DNA of 12,009 nt from CAZTDD01 sp964612675 (GCA_964612675.1 CAZTDD010000168.1:1-12009); one strand, 5' to 3'. Shown: positions 1 to 8,700, counted from the stretch's first letter. Translations and numbers: made by a program. Notes: generated by a model not told the origin, from the sequence alone.

Positions 1-54
1 CTCTCCCAGAGGGAGAGGGGGAAGAACTCCGCCGGACTTTTTGCGGTCCCGTCA
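1..54. repeat. Truncated copy of an intergenic hairpin repeat
   Basis: The window opens with a perfect hairpin at 1-17 (7-bp stem CTCTCCC/GGGAGAG, loop AGA). At 35-54 follows GACTTTTTGCGGTCCCGTCA, which matches 17 of 20 bases of the outer end of the 9298-9483 element (9472-9491). The order of parts, hairpin with AGA loop then GACTTTTTGCG, is the same as in the right arm of that element, but the distance between them is shorter. I read this as the right-hand end of a second copy of the same family, with its left part beyond the window edge. It has no coding potential. Confidence 0.6.
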
Positions 55-94
55 AGAATAGGGCATCGCACTAGTCTCCGCTGTAGCCTCCGCC

Positions 95-122
95 TTCGGG
101 AATCGAGGTTTTGCGATATACT
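95..122 (+). promoter_or_regulatory. Possible sigma-70-like promoter of the beta-helix gene
   Basis: TATACT at 117-122 matches five of six bases of the -10 consensus. The best -35 candidate with 16-bp spacing is TTCGGG at 95-100, which is weak. The implied leader is about 35 nt, ending at the GTG start at 164. This is a suggestion from base pattern only, and the sigma factor preferences of the organism are unknown. The rest of 55-163 shows nothing else I recognise. Confidence 0.3.
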
Positions 123-163
123 CGGCTGAATACTCGGAAGGAGACAGAAGAAAGGGAAATCAC

Positions 164-1138
164 GTGCGTTCTTGTTTGTTTATGGTTTGTGTAACGAGTC
201 TTTTGTTTGTCGGTATTCCTGTTGGGGCAGTCGAGATCGGGGGAAAGCTCTCAGAGGATGAAATGGACTGGGGACCCCCGGCCAGCGGGGCATCGGTCGA
301 AGGCGATCCGACAATCGATGTAACCTCTTACCTGACAATCGAACCGTCTTTGACCCTTACAATTCGTCCCGGCACTACGATACGTATCGCCAAGAACCAG
401 GAAATCTTCTGCAGCGGACAGATTATCGCCAAAGGCACGGCGGATCAGCCTATCGTTTTCACAGCGCTGGACCCAGACGCCGAAGCGGGTACCTGGATCG
501 CAGTAACGCTTAATGTGAATGGTTACGGATCGGTCTTTGAACACTGCCATTTCGAGAAAGCTTTTCAGGGGATTAGTACGTACCTGGCGTTTCCGACAAT
601 CAGAAATTGCGTGTTCGAATCCTGCCTGGAGGGCATCTATGCAGGGGTTTGGGATCAGGAGGATTCCCCCGTCATCGAACAAAACACCTTTATCGATAAC
701 ACGATCGACGGTCTAACCTGTGCATCGAGCTTGCCGACGGTACGCCGGAACACGTTCCGAGGAAACAAAGTCGCCGTGTTGTGCATGGGTATTTACAAGC
801 CCGACCTCGGAGATGCGGGTGCGGACGATCCGGGGGAAAACCGCTTCGAGTCGAGTACCGACTACCACATCACGGTCGACCGGATGACCGGTGTGGTAAA
901 AGCCGAAGGGAATATCTGGGATGAGGCGACGTATCAGGAGATGCTCGCAAAAGGGTTTCCTGCGGACATCGCGATGCTTTCCGACGACTGGGACGATGAC
1001 GGCGAGATGAACGACAGCCGCGCGATTATCGATTATGACCCGTTCCGTCCGCTCACAGCGATCCGCGACTGGTTTCTGCGTTTGCCGCGGCCAGAGTCGT
1101 TCGGGACGATGTCATCATCCGAGTTTCGCGTCAGGTGA
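164..1138 (+). CDS. Secreted right-handed parallel beta-helix repeat protein
   Basis: The 324-aa product is predicted to be exported. Residues 1-22 form a signal peptide with a hydrophobic core and an Ala at about 22 (VGA|VE). Residues about 55-215 carry the ladder of short hydrophobic/Asn-rich turns typical of beta-helix (NosD/pectate-lyase-like) folds, for example FEHCHFE, IRNCVFESC, IEQNTFIDN and VRRNTFRGN. The tail, about 265-310, is acidic (DDWDDDGEMNDS). No catalytic motif of a polysaccharide lyase or hydrolase is visible, so the role may be binding or structural. The start is GTG at 164, chosen because AAGGG lies 7 nt upstream (152-156); an in-frame ATG at 182 would cut into the signal peptide. 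Its stop overlaps the end of the convergent sulfatase-like gene by 8 bp. The fold is a fairly safe call; the substrate is unknown. Confidence 0.8.
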   Translation: MRSCLFMVCVTSLLFVGIPVGAVEIGGKLSEDEMDWGPPASGASVEGDPTIDVTSYLTIEPSLTLTIRPGTTIRIAKNQEIFCSGQIIAKGTADQPIVFTALDPDAEAGTWIAVTLNVNGYGSVFEHCHFEKAFQGISTYLAFPTIRNCVFESCLEGIYAGVWDQEDSPVIEQNTFIDNTIDGLTCASSLPTVRRNTFRGNKVAVLCMGIYKPDLGDAGADDPGENRFESSTDYHITVDRMTGVVKAEGNIWDEATYQEMLAKGFPADIAMLSDDWDDDGEMNDSRAIIDYDPFRPLTAIRDWFLRLPRPESFGTMSSSEFRVR

Positions 1139-2648
1139 TCTTCTCGACAAAGGTCTTCAGTCTCTGCTCCATCGCCTCGGCCACATCGGATTCCTTGGCG
1201 ATAATGTCCTGTTTTTCTGTTCGGTCGGTTTGGCGGTTGTAGAGCTCGTTCGGCCGATTTCCCTTTGGATGATAGTGATACGCATACTCGCGATCCCGCA
1301 GCACCCACTGATGGTTGTGATGGGCGGTGATGACCGAGTCGCGATGAGTATCCGTTTCCCCTTTCAATAGCGGCACCATACTCTTGCCAAGGATCTGAAT
1401 TGGTGTGCTGCTGATTACGACGTCCTGCGGGAACGTGAGATCCACCGGCGCGGTATACTGCAGCTTCAATTCTGTGGAAACGTTCAGACAGTCGAGGATC
1501 GTGCTGAATAGATCCGGCGGCTGGACGAAAGCGTCGATCTTCTTGCCTTGTCCATACCCTTCCGGATGACGGATCAAAAGCGGGACATACGCCAGTTCCT
1601 CATATCCGCGAGGATAGGCCTTCCGAACGAAACCGTGATCGCCGAATGGTTCGCCGTGATCGGTTGTTACTACGATGAGCGAGTTGTCATACAGGCCGAG
1701 ATCCTTGATTCGGTCCAATAGAATGCCGATCCACTTGTCGACGAAGGTGACTTCGCCCGCATAAAGCGACAGGGTGCGCTGAAGCTCACGGTCGGTCATA
1801 TACCCATCGACCGGACCGGGGACGGGGTCGATCAGCGTTTTCCCTTTGTAGTCCGGATCGTACATGCTCCAGTACGGTTCGGGTGGATCCCAGGGTTCGT
1901 GGGGATCGAACATGTCGACCCAGAGGAACAGATTTTCTTTCTGCGTCTGGGACTTATATTCGAGCCAGCGGATGGCTTCTTTCACCGTTCGCGGCGCACA
2001 GTAATCTTCCTCCCGGACAAATCGGGAGCGGTTGCGGAAGTACTGTGTGTAGCGCTTGCGCCAGAGATCGTCCTTGTCATCGCCGCGCAGGCGGCTCAAT
2101 TCCGAGAAATCCACTTTGACCGATTCGTCAACCACCCAGGGATCGTACTCCTGCCCGCGAACAAAAACCGTGGTGTCGAACCCGCGCCCGCAGTTATAGA
2201 CCGGTTTGTGCATATGGTAGGTGTCGGTGACCAACGCACTTGCAACGTCATGCTCCCATAAGACCTCGGCGATCAGGAGATCTTTGTCGGTGAATGGCTG
2301 CCAGCCGCGCTGTGGGAAGAGATGCTGTCCGGTCCACCAAGCGGTTCTGCAGGGAAGAGTGGGCAGGTTTTCGCTGTAGGCTTCGGTGAACTGCGCGCTG
2401 TCTTTCGCAAAGGCGTCGATGTTCGGTGTTTTGACCTTGCTGCCGTAACAACCCACATGGTCGGTACGCAGGCTGTCGGCGACGATAACGATTACATTCA
2501 TTTTGCCATGCCCCCATTTCGGTGCTGTCGGTTCCGCGTGCGCTGTGTTTTTGAAGAGGGCCACGCTCGCTGGAGCGCCCGCCGCCATCGCAGCGGCCCC
2601 TTGGAGAAATGTTCTGCGTTGTACGCTGGTGGGATGGTGTGTCTTCAT
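1131..2648 (-). CDS. Tat-exported sulfatase/alkaline-phosphatase superfamily hydrolase, Thr at nucleophile position
   Basis: The 505-aa product has a twin-arginine leader (QRRTFLQG, Arg11-Arg12, then an Ala-rich hydrophobic stretch to about 38), so it should be exported folded. The sulfatase fold is shown by VIVADSLRTDHVGCYG (metal-binding Asp58 region), the nucleophile loop at 97-107, a substrate-side FDPHEPW (about 247-253), and the metal motif TTDHGEPFGDHG with Asp330/His331. In type I sulfatases the loop reads C/S-x-P-x-R-x4-T-G, the Cys or Ser being converted to formylglycine. Here it reads T-L-P-C-R-T-A-W-W-T-G, so position 1 is Thr97 and a Cys sits at position 4. Thr nucleophiles are known in phosphodiesterases and phosphoethanolamine transferases of the same superfamily. 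The enzyme may therefore be a phospho- or other ester hydrolase rather than a true sulfatase. The ATG start is preceded by AAAGGA 8 nt upstream. It is the last gene of a possible minus-strand operon, 67 bp after the 65-aa gene. Confidence 0.88.
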   Translation of the reverse strand: MKTHHPTSVQRRTFLQGAAAMAAGAPASVALFKNTAHAEPTAPKWGHGKMNVIVIVADSLRTDHVGCYGSKVKTPNIDAFAKDSAQFTEAYSENLPTLPCRTAWWTGQHLFPQRGWQPFTDKDLLIAEVLWEHDVASALVTDTYHMHKPVYNCGRGFDTTVFVRGQEYDPWVVDESVKVDFSELSRLRGDDKDDLWRKRYTQYFRNRSRFVREEDYCAPRTVKEAIRWLEYKSQTQKENLFLWVDMFDPHEPWDPPEPYWSMYDPDYKGKTLIDPVPGPVDGYMTDRELQRTLSLYAGEVTFVDKWIGILLDRIKDLGLYDNSLIVVTTDHGEPFGDHGFVRKAYPRGYEELAYVPLLIRHPEGYGQGKKIDAFVQPPDLFSTILDCLNVSTELKLQYTAPVDLTFPQDVVISSTPIQILGKSMVPLLKGETDTHRDSVITAHHNHQWVLRDREYAYHYHPKGNRPNELYNRQTDRTEKQDIIAKESDVAEAMEQRLKTFVEKIT

Positions 2649-2715
2649 CTTGAGTTTCCTTTTTTATTCGGTAATGAACTTCGGGATACAGTTTCGAATT
2701 TCTTGGTCCACGTCG

Positions 2716-2913
2716 CTAGCTCTCTTCTCCGCGAAGATTTGCCTCTACTTTCTCTTTCTTTTTCCCTGGCTCCTCTTGGTCACGTCGGAATCGCTGATTC
2801 CGTTCCCGCCAGAATGCGATCTGTTCTTCAACCGTCATATTCTTCAATTGCTCGTAAACCCTGAGTGAACCTCGGCGTTTCATTTCGACACAGTCAAATT
2901 CTTTCGTTTTCAT
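2716..2913 (-). CDS. Small hypothetical protein translationally coupled to mutL
   Basis: A 65-aa charged protein with no signal peptide or membrane segment. It begins KTKEFDCVEMKRRG, continues with a predicted helix MTVEEQIAFWRERNQRF, and ends in a Lys/Glu-rich tail. From memory, short proteins with an 'FDCVEMK' start and an 'EE..a.W.er' helix recur in many bacteria and look like antitoxin-style or regulatory small proteins. I cannot name a family, and no toxin-like partner lies next to it. Its ATG (2913-2911) overlaps the mutL TGA (2912-2910) as ATGA. GGAGAGG lies directly before the start, inside the mutL coding end, so translation is probably coupled to mutL. Gene-like composition plus the stop/start overlap make it likely real. 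Confidence 0.7.
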   Translation of the reverse strand: MKTKEFDCVEMKRRGSLRVYEQLKNMTVEEQIAFWRERNQRFRRDQEEPGKKKEKVEANLRGEES

Positions 2914-4835
2914 CCTCTCCGAAATACCTTTCTTAATGCCTCATCGGACAGATGTACCACCGCCGGTCTGCCGTGCGGGCAGAAGTCGCGCCGGGGCACT
3001 TCGCGAAGTCTGTCTATTATATTTTGCATAGTCTGTCGGTCGAGGGGGTCGCCGAACTTGACTGCGGCCCGGCAGGCGAGAGTGTGTAACGCCCGTTCAG
3101 TCTTTTCGGTTGTGTTGCCGTCGTGTTCTATCTCGGCCAAGAGATCGTGCAGAAATTCCTCGGCGGACTCCATATTCAAATCGCTTGGAATCGATCGAAT
3201 CGCACAGGTGTTCGGCCCGAATTCTTCCACCTCCAGTCCCAGTCGTCCAAACACGTCCACGGCGTTCGAGACGGTCTCCATCTCCGCCGGGGATAGATCC
3301 ACCGTCGTTGGGAAAAGGAGACGCTGGGAGGGCAGGGGACCTCGCTTCGATTGCGAGAGGAACTGTTCGAAGAGGATTCTTTCGTGCGCCGCATGCTGGT
3401 CGATGATAAACAGGCCGGTTTCTCCCTCCGCGAGGATGTAGCTTCGAGCGAATTGGGCTTTGGCAGTCAGGTCAGGGGCTCGGTCTACCGAAGAGGCTGT
3501 GAATAGATCGTGGCTCATCGATTTGGCTTCGATGGCTGGGGATTGCGTCGATTCCGGGTGACTCGGTGTATCCGGTTCTTTTGTAGGGTCTGGTGCGGAC
3601 TGTGACTCGAAGACTGACTGTGTCGGCGGAGTGGAAACCGGCGGAGCCCCAGCTTCTGCTCGTGGCTGGTGGCTTGCTCCTTGAGACTGTGTATCCGGCC
3701 TGAGGAGCTTGTGGGTTGCGTGTAGAACATCCGCGGCATGGCCCGATGGTTTTGGATGCCGAGTTCCAGGCATAACCGGTCCGCTGCATTTCGGTGGAGG
3801 AGATGAAATTGACGGTTGTTCCGGCTCGGGAGGAGTTTCCTGTACCGGCGACTGTTCCCACGCCTGTTTCACAGCACCGTACACGGCCGAGAAGATTGCG
3901 TCCTCATTGGAGAATCGCACCTCCTGTTTCGTGGGGTGGACGTTGAAATCGATTGTTCTGCTATCCGACTCAAGAAAAAGAAACACGATGGGATAGCGTC
4001 CGGTCGGCAGGATATTGCGATAGCCATCCATCAGCGCGCGATGGATGGTTTTGTTGCGGATATAGCGATCGTTCACGAAAGTAAACATGTGTTGCGCGTT
4101 GTTCCGTGTGGCGGTCGGTCGCGATATGAACCCGGAGACGGAAACGCGTGGTGTATCGAGCGACACGGGCAGGAGTTCATTAATCATTTCACGTCCGTAC
4201 AGACTCATGATGCGCTCGGCGCGATTCGAGACCCCGGGGAGTTCCAATACGGAGCGGCGATTGTGCGTGAGTGTAAAGTGAGTTTCCTCGTGGGCAAGCG
4301 CGAGCCAGGTGACCGCGGAACAGATATGTCCCATTTCCGTGGTCGGTTTCTTGAGGAACTTTTTCCGGGCGGGGGTGTTATAGAAAAGATCGGATACAGC
4401 GACCGTTGTTCCCGTGGGCGACGCTGCGGGGCCGCTTGCGGTTTCTATTCCGCCTTCCATTTCGATCCGGGTTGCTTCCCGGTCGTTGGATTGCCTGGTG
4501 ATCAGCTTCAGATTTGAGACGGATGCGATAGAGGCCAGGGCCTCGCCGCGAAATCCCTTGGTAAGGATACACTCCAAATCCTCTGCAGACTGAATCTTGC
4601 TGGTTGCGTGGCGTTGGGTGCAGAGTTTGGCATCCTCGGCCGACATTCCGCTGCCGTTGTCGGTCACACGTATGAGCGAAAGGCCCCCGTCTTCCACTTC
4701 GACGGAGATTCTTTTGGCACCGGCATCTATCGCGTTGTCGAGGAGTTCGCGGACGATGGATGCCGGGCGTTCGACGACTTCGCCCGCCGCAATCTTGTTG
4801 GCGACTTCAGGTGGAAGGACATGAATCACAGCCAT
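2910..4835 (-). CDS. mutL: DNA mismatch repair protein MutL (endonuclease type)
   Basis: The 641-aa MutL couples mismatch recognition by MutS to strand removal. The N-terminal GHKL ATPase is complete: NKIAAGEVVERPAS, the catalytic Glu30 and Mg-binding Asn34 (RELLDNAIDAGA), DNGSGM (59-64), RHATSK (75-80), GFRGEAL (94-100), and the NVHPTK loop with Lys303. A Pro/Ser/Thr-rich linker spans about 328-450. The C-terminal dimerisation/nuclease domain has DQHAAHERILFE (479-490, matching DQHA-x2-E-x4-E), ACR (587-589) and CPHGRP (619-624). These are the metal-dependent nicking motifs found in MutL of bacteria that lack MutH. Length is normal for the family. The ATG at 4835 gives the conserved N-terminus; no strong Shine-Dalgarno precedes it, and the upstream gene ends only 8 bp away, so coupling is likely. 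mutS is not in the window. Confidence 0.97.
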   Translation of the reverse strand: MAVIHVLPPEVANKIAAGEVVERPASIVRELLDNAIDAGAKRISVEVEDGGLSLIRVTDNGSGMSAEDAKLCTQRHATSKIQSAEDLECILTKGFRGEALASIASVSNLKLITRQSNDREATRIEMEGGIETASGPAASPTGTTVAVSDLFYNTPARKKFLKKPTTEMGHICSAVTWLALAHEETHFTLTHNRRSVLELPGVSNRAERIMSLYGREMINELLPVSLDTPRVSVSGFISRPTATRNNAQHMFTFVNDRYIRNKTIHRALMDGYRNILPTGRYPIVFLFLESDSRTIDFNVHPTKQEVRFSNEDAIFSAVYGAVKQAWEQSPVQETPPEPEQPSISSPPPKCSGPVMPGTRHPKPSGHAADVLHATHKLLRPDTQSQGASHQPRAEAGAPPVSTPPTQSVFESQSAPDPTKEPDTPSHPESTQSPAIEAKSMSHDLFTASSVDRAPDLTAKAQFARSYILAEGETGLFIIDQHAAHERILFEQFLSQSKRGPLPSQRLLFPTTVDLSPAEMETVSNAVDVFGRLGLEVEEFGPNTCAIRSIPSDLNMESAEEFLHDLLAEIEHDGNTTEKTERALHTLACRAAVKFGDPLDRQTMQNIIDRLREVPRRDFCPHGRPAVVHLSDEALRKVFRRG

Positions 4836-4843
4836 GGGCTATC

Positions 4844-5110
4844 TTACGCTGCAGGGGTGCCATCCGGGGAGTCTTCTTCATTCGGCGATTCGCCGGGCCG
4901 AAGGACCAGGCTCACGAAAATCGTGACCAATCCGCCGATAATACAGAGGGGCGCTACGACACCCGCCCAATTATCCGCCATGCTGTTCACAAAAGTCAGC
5001 AGATACAGGCCGAGAAAGTAGACGACAAGCCCTGCAATGAAGAGGATCTTCTTGCCTCGGCGCGACGCGTTTTGCTCGGTGTGTTCGGGTGTGTCCATAG
5101 TAGCGTTCAT
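4844..5110 (-). CDS. Small two-helix membrane protein, unknown function
   Basis: From the ATG at 5110 the product is 88 aa. It has a polar start (MNATMDTPEHTEQNASRRGKK), two hydrophobic helices (about KILFIAGLVVYFLGLYLL and VVAPLCIIGGLVTIFVSLVL) joined by a short loop, and an acidic Pro/Glu/Asp tail. The positive RRGKK before helix 1 suggests a cytoplasmic N-terminus. I recognise no family. The frame stays open to an ATG at 5209, which would give 121 aa, but that extension is not membrane-like and contains the 5172-5192 inverted repeat; starts at 5110 or 5098 look better. None has a clear ribosome binding site. The stop lies 8 bp before mutL, so the two are probably co-transcribed. Confidence 0.6.
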   Translation of the reverse strand: MNATMDTPEHTEQNASRRGKKILFIAGLVVYFLGLYLLTFVNSMADNWAGVVAPLCIIGGLVTIFVSLVLRPGESPNEEDSPDGTPAA

Positions 5111-5171
5111 TATCGCAACGAAATGCCCCGGGAGTCCAGCCTCGAAAACAGGTTTATAAAAGCAATCCTTG

Positions 5172-5192
5172 GGTTCCCTGTTGCGGGGAACC
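5172..5192. promoter_or_regulatory. Inverted repeat in the divergent intergenic region
   Basis: GGTTCCC (5172-5178) and GGGAACC (5186-5192) form a perfect 7-bp inverted repeat with a 7-nt spacer. It lies between the preferred start of the membrane-protein gene (5110, minus) and the CoA-binding gene (5249, plus). There is no T-tract, so a terminator is unlikely. An operator for a dimeric regulator or an RNA hairpin in the minus-strand leader are both possible. If the minus-strand gene really starts at 5209, the repeat would be coding and probably chance. Confidence 0.35.
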
Positions 5193-5248
5193 GATTGTCT
5201 ACTTACCATAATGGCATATCCGTCGGGCTTTCAAAGGGACGATTCTGT

Positions 5249-5701
5249 ATGACAACCAGGGCCGCCGTTGACGATTTTCTCGCTCAAGAGACTTTAGCCG
5301 TTGCCGGGGTTTCTCGACATACCAAGAAGTTCGCCAACGTGGTTTTTCGAGAGTTGAAGGCGAAAGGTTATCGTGTGTATCCGGTCAATCCCAGTGCAGA
5401 CCGTGTCGAGAATGAGCCGTGCTATCCCAGCGTTGGTGAACTGCCGGAGAAGGTCGGCGGCGTAGTGACGATTGTGCCGCCCGACCAGACCGAGCAAGTG
5501 GTTCGGGACGCCAAGGACGCGGGTATCGAGCAGGTTTGGATGCAGCTCGGTTCCCAGTCGGAGAATGCCGTCCGATTCTGCGAAGAAAACGGGATCTCCG
5601 TGATTCACAACGAGTGTATTCTGATGTTTGCGGAACCACTCGGATTCATTCACCGTGTACACAAAATGATATGGCGGCTTCTTGGCAAACTCCCCAAATG
5701 A
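5249..5701 (+). CDS. CoA-binding domain protein (CoA_binding_2 / YccU-like)
   Basis: A 150-aa cytosolic Rossmann-fold protein of the family related to the CoA-binding domain of succinyl-CoA and acyl-CoA synthetases. Near the N-terminus it has the nucleotide-binding pattern AVAGVSRHTKKFANVVFREL followed by GYRVYPVNP. The typical second half follows: YPSVGELPEKVGGVVTIVPP, a VWMQLGSQSENAVRFCEENG stretch, and a late conserved VIHNECILM. It covers one domain only; there is no catalytic ligase part, and the precise role of the family is unsettled. The ATG at 5249 was chosen because the family starts here. The frame is open further upstream, but that part runs antisense over mutL and the membrane gene. 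A weak AAAGGGA lies about 9 nt upstream. It converges with the 1151-aa lipoprotein gene with only 13 bp between stops. Confidence 0.88.
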   Translation: MTTRAAVDDFLAQETLAVAGVSRHTKKFANVVFRELKAKGYRVYPVNPSADRVENEPCYPSVGELPEKVGGVVTIVPPDQTEQVVRDAKDAGIEQVWMQLGSQSENAVRFCEENGISVIHNECILMFAEPLGFIHRVHKMIWRLLGKLPK

Positions 5702-5714
5702 TTCCTTTACCGGA

Positions 5715-8700
5715 TCACGGTTCCAATGGCGGCATCACCTCGGTGACCAGTCGGGTTTGGTGACTGCTTTGCTTTGCGACGATATCTCGTTCCGAGTATG
5801 GATACTCTTTCATGTCCTTGAACGGCATCGGTTCGACCGTAGCACCGGCGATTGTGTTGACATCACCGTCTTTCACCCAGCCCATAACATGGACAAGATA
5901 GGTGCGATTCCATCCCTCGGGTATTTCGGGCAATGCCGAGCTGTCGAAGGCTATCGCCACTTCATCCCCTTGGTTAAAGACAACGAGATCGTCATCCGCC
6001 GTCTGAAGTAGCTCGGTCACATTACCGTAGCGAGTGAAGTGACCGACCTGTAGCGGGAATGGGGAGACGGGATCATAGTTGTCATAGTCAGGCAGCGACA
6101 ACGCCCTGCCGTCGACGATTCTCTGTTTGCAGTAACCGCGCGGGTGCAGATGGGCCGCTGTGAGCGGTGTGCGGTTCCGTCGGATTTCCGGTAGGTCGGA
6201 GGAATTGTCGACAAGAATGCGATCCCAATAGATCTCCATGTTCGTTTCGATTCTCACGCGGCAGTCCGAAGTTGGGAACTTGCCGGTTAAGTCGACGAGC
6301 ATGGTTTTCATTTTTCCCGCGGGAAACCCGTAGTTCGGGAGGATTTCTTCCCACGTACCGTCGCGGTCTATTACGGAAAACGACGGCCACTGCCCGGGAA
6401 CCTGCTTGTCCTGGGAGATCGCATACAGACTGCTCGAATAGCCCCAACGCAGATATCCGGTCAGGAGCAGCATGACTCGATCCTTCTCCTGAACATTGCC
6501 AAGGTTGACAATGAGCGTTTGTCCTTCGGTAAATCCTGTGTACGGAATGCGTTGACCGGGATCGGGGTATTGATGGTCCAGCCGTTTGATTCTGTCTAAT
6601 ACGTCTTCTCCGTTCGCATTGTATGCACGCACGGGAGGTCGAGCGTTTTTGCCGATCACTACCGGCTCACCGCTGGGGAAGGGCGGCATCGAGAAGCGCT
6701 CGTCGGGATAAACCTCCGTGCCTCTCGGGTGATCGATTGCCTCAAGCCACACTTCGTCGAAGTAAGCTAGCTCGCGAAGTTCTTCCGTGAACCGCAACAA
6801 CAGAGAACCGTCTCGTGGTTTCAGCTGATCACTTGTTATTCGAACGACTTCGAAACCTCGAGGCGGAAATACTTCATCCTGTCCGACCAGAAGACCGAGC
6901 GGCGATGTATCGATAACGTCTGTCACGAAGACGAATTCTTCGCCGTTCCATGTGTAGAGATACGGACACGATCCAATTTCGCCCTCACGTTCGGTGGCGT
7001 GGAAGATCTCGCCGGCAGCGACTTGCGTCGCCCCCTGTAGAACGCCGTTGGGCCACTGCAGACGAACCACATCGACTCCGCCCATGCCGCCGATCCCGAA
7101 GCGCACCAATTCTCGTTCGGCCAGGATTTTTTGATAGGTGTTTCTGACTTTCGCTTCGACTTTGGTTCCGATACCTTCGGTACAATTCTTTGTCCCGTGA
7201 AGCATGACCGAGACCCACCGGGCTCCCTGCGTGTCGTTACGGAACATGCGCAGTCCGGCATTCCGATCCAACAAAACCAAATCGGGGTCTCCGTCCCGAT
7301 CGAGATCCTCGACCGCGCAGGCGTACAGGTCCATATCCGGCGAGACGTGGATGACCTGGTCGGTCCGGTCTGTAAACTCACCGCCGGCGTTGCCGAAGAA
7401 GATACGCAGAGGGCTCCGATCCTCGGTCTCCGTCGTTGCGATCACCAGCAGATCCTGGTTTCCGTCTCCGTTGAGATCGGACAGTTTCAAATCGCTAACC
7501 GACGTACCCGCTGTCTGATGTGCGAGTCCTTCAGGCTGATCCATGTGTGCGAACCTTCCCGGGCCCGCATTGACTAAAACGACGCAGCCTTCCATTTGCT
7601 GCAACACAATGTCCAGAAGTCCGTCATGATTGATATCGGCGGCATCGCATGCCTGCGCGGGGCCGAACACGGAAAGCCCCGCCTCTTGAGTCGCATTTTC
7701 GAACCGTCCCTGGCGCAAATTCGAGAAGAGCAGGGGACCGCGAGATGTCGCCAACAGAAAATCGATATCGTCATCCATGTCGGCATCCAAAAAGGCAACA
7801 TCATTCACCGTTGCGTCATCCGTCCCGGGCAATCCGGCGATCTGAGTGACATCGCTGAAATGACGGCTACCGTCGTTGCGATAGAGTTCGGCGAGCCCCT
7901 TTGTTTTCGGTGCTTTGTTGGACGGGACGAGAAGCAGGTCGAGGTCGCCGTCGTGATCTTCGTCGAAGAGAAAAGCGAGGGAATATCGATCAGAGTGAGG
8001 GAGACCGACAACTTCTTCGCCTTGCGCCGGCCGCCCGTTTTGGTTGTCGAGCACAGCGACCCCTTTTCCGATCGCAAAGAGATCCCGATACCCGTCATTG
8101 TTGAAATCGCCGAACCGTGCGTCCGAGATGGGTTCGGATTGAGCAACACTGTCCGTTAGATTCGATGTCTGGAAACGGAAACCGCTTTGGTTTTCGTACA
8201 ATCTGATGGACGAAGGATCGGTTCCAGCGCCTTGGGCCACAATGAGAAAGTCCATCCAGGTGTCTCGATTGATATCGGCTACAGCGATACGACCCTCGGA
8301 AATGCCTCCCTGAAATACCGCAGCGGAAGGTTGGAGAAGGGATGTGATCTCTACGAAGTACGTACGCGGAGATTCCACAAGAGGCGCACCTTCCGAGCCG
8401 AAGCTGGGCCAGATCGCACCGGAATATTTGCCTTTTTCGAGTTCCTTTTCGGATCGTTTCGAATCGGGGACGGTTTTGCGAAGGGTTTGGAATGCTTCCA
8501 TAGCGGACTTCATTTCGTCGCGCCGCTTCTGCTTGCGGTACAGCGCCATGAGCCGGTAGTACGAGCTGGCGTGGATTGGGTCGAGTTCGATGGTCTGCTT
8601 GAACGCACTTTCCGCTTCTTCCATGCGGCCGAGTTGGTCCAGGACGGTCCCGAGTTGATAAAACGTGGTCGCATCTGTCGGGTCGATGGCTATGAGTTTT

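Noticed and set aside
3816..4517. Plus-strand open frame of 233 aa opposite mutL
   Set aside because: It is antisense to the conserved mutL ATPase region, with no family resemblance and no ribosome binding site that stands out.
4760..5248. Upstream extension of the CoA-binding reading frame
   Set aside because: The frame is open, but the extension overlaps mutL and the membrane-protein gene in antisense and adds sequence unlike the family, which starts at 5249.
5735..5746. TCACCTCGGTGA palindrome near the convergent gene ends
   Set aside because: It has only a 5-bp stem, lies inside the last codons of the lipoprotein gene, and has no T-tract; not a credible terminator.
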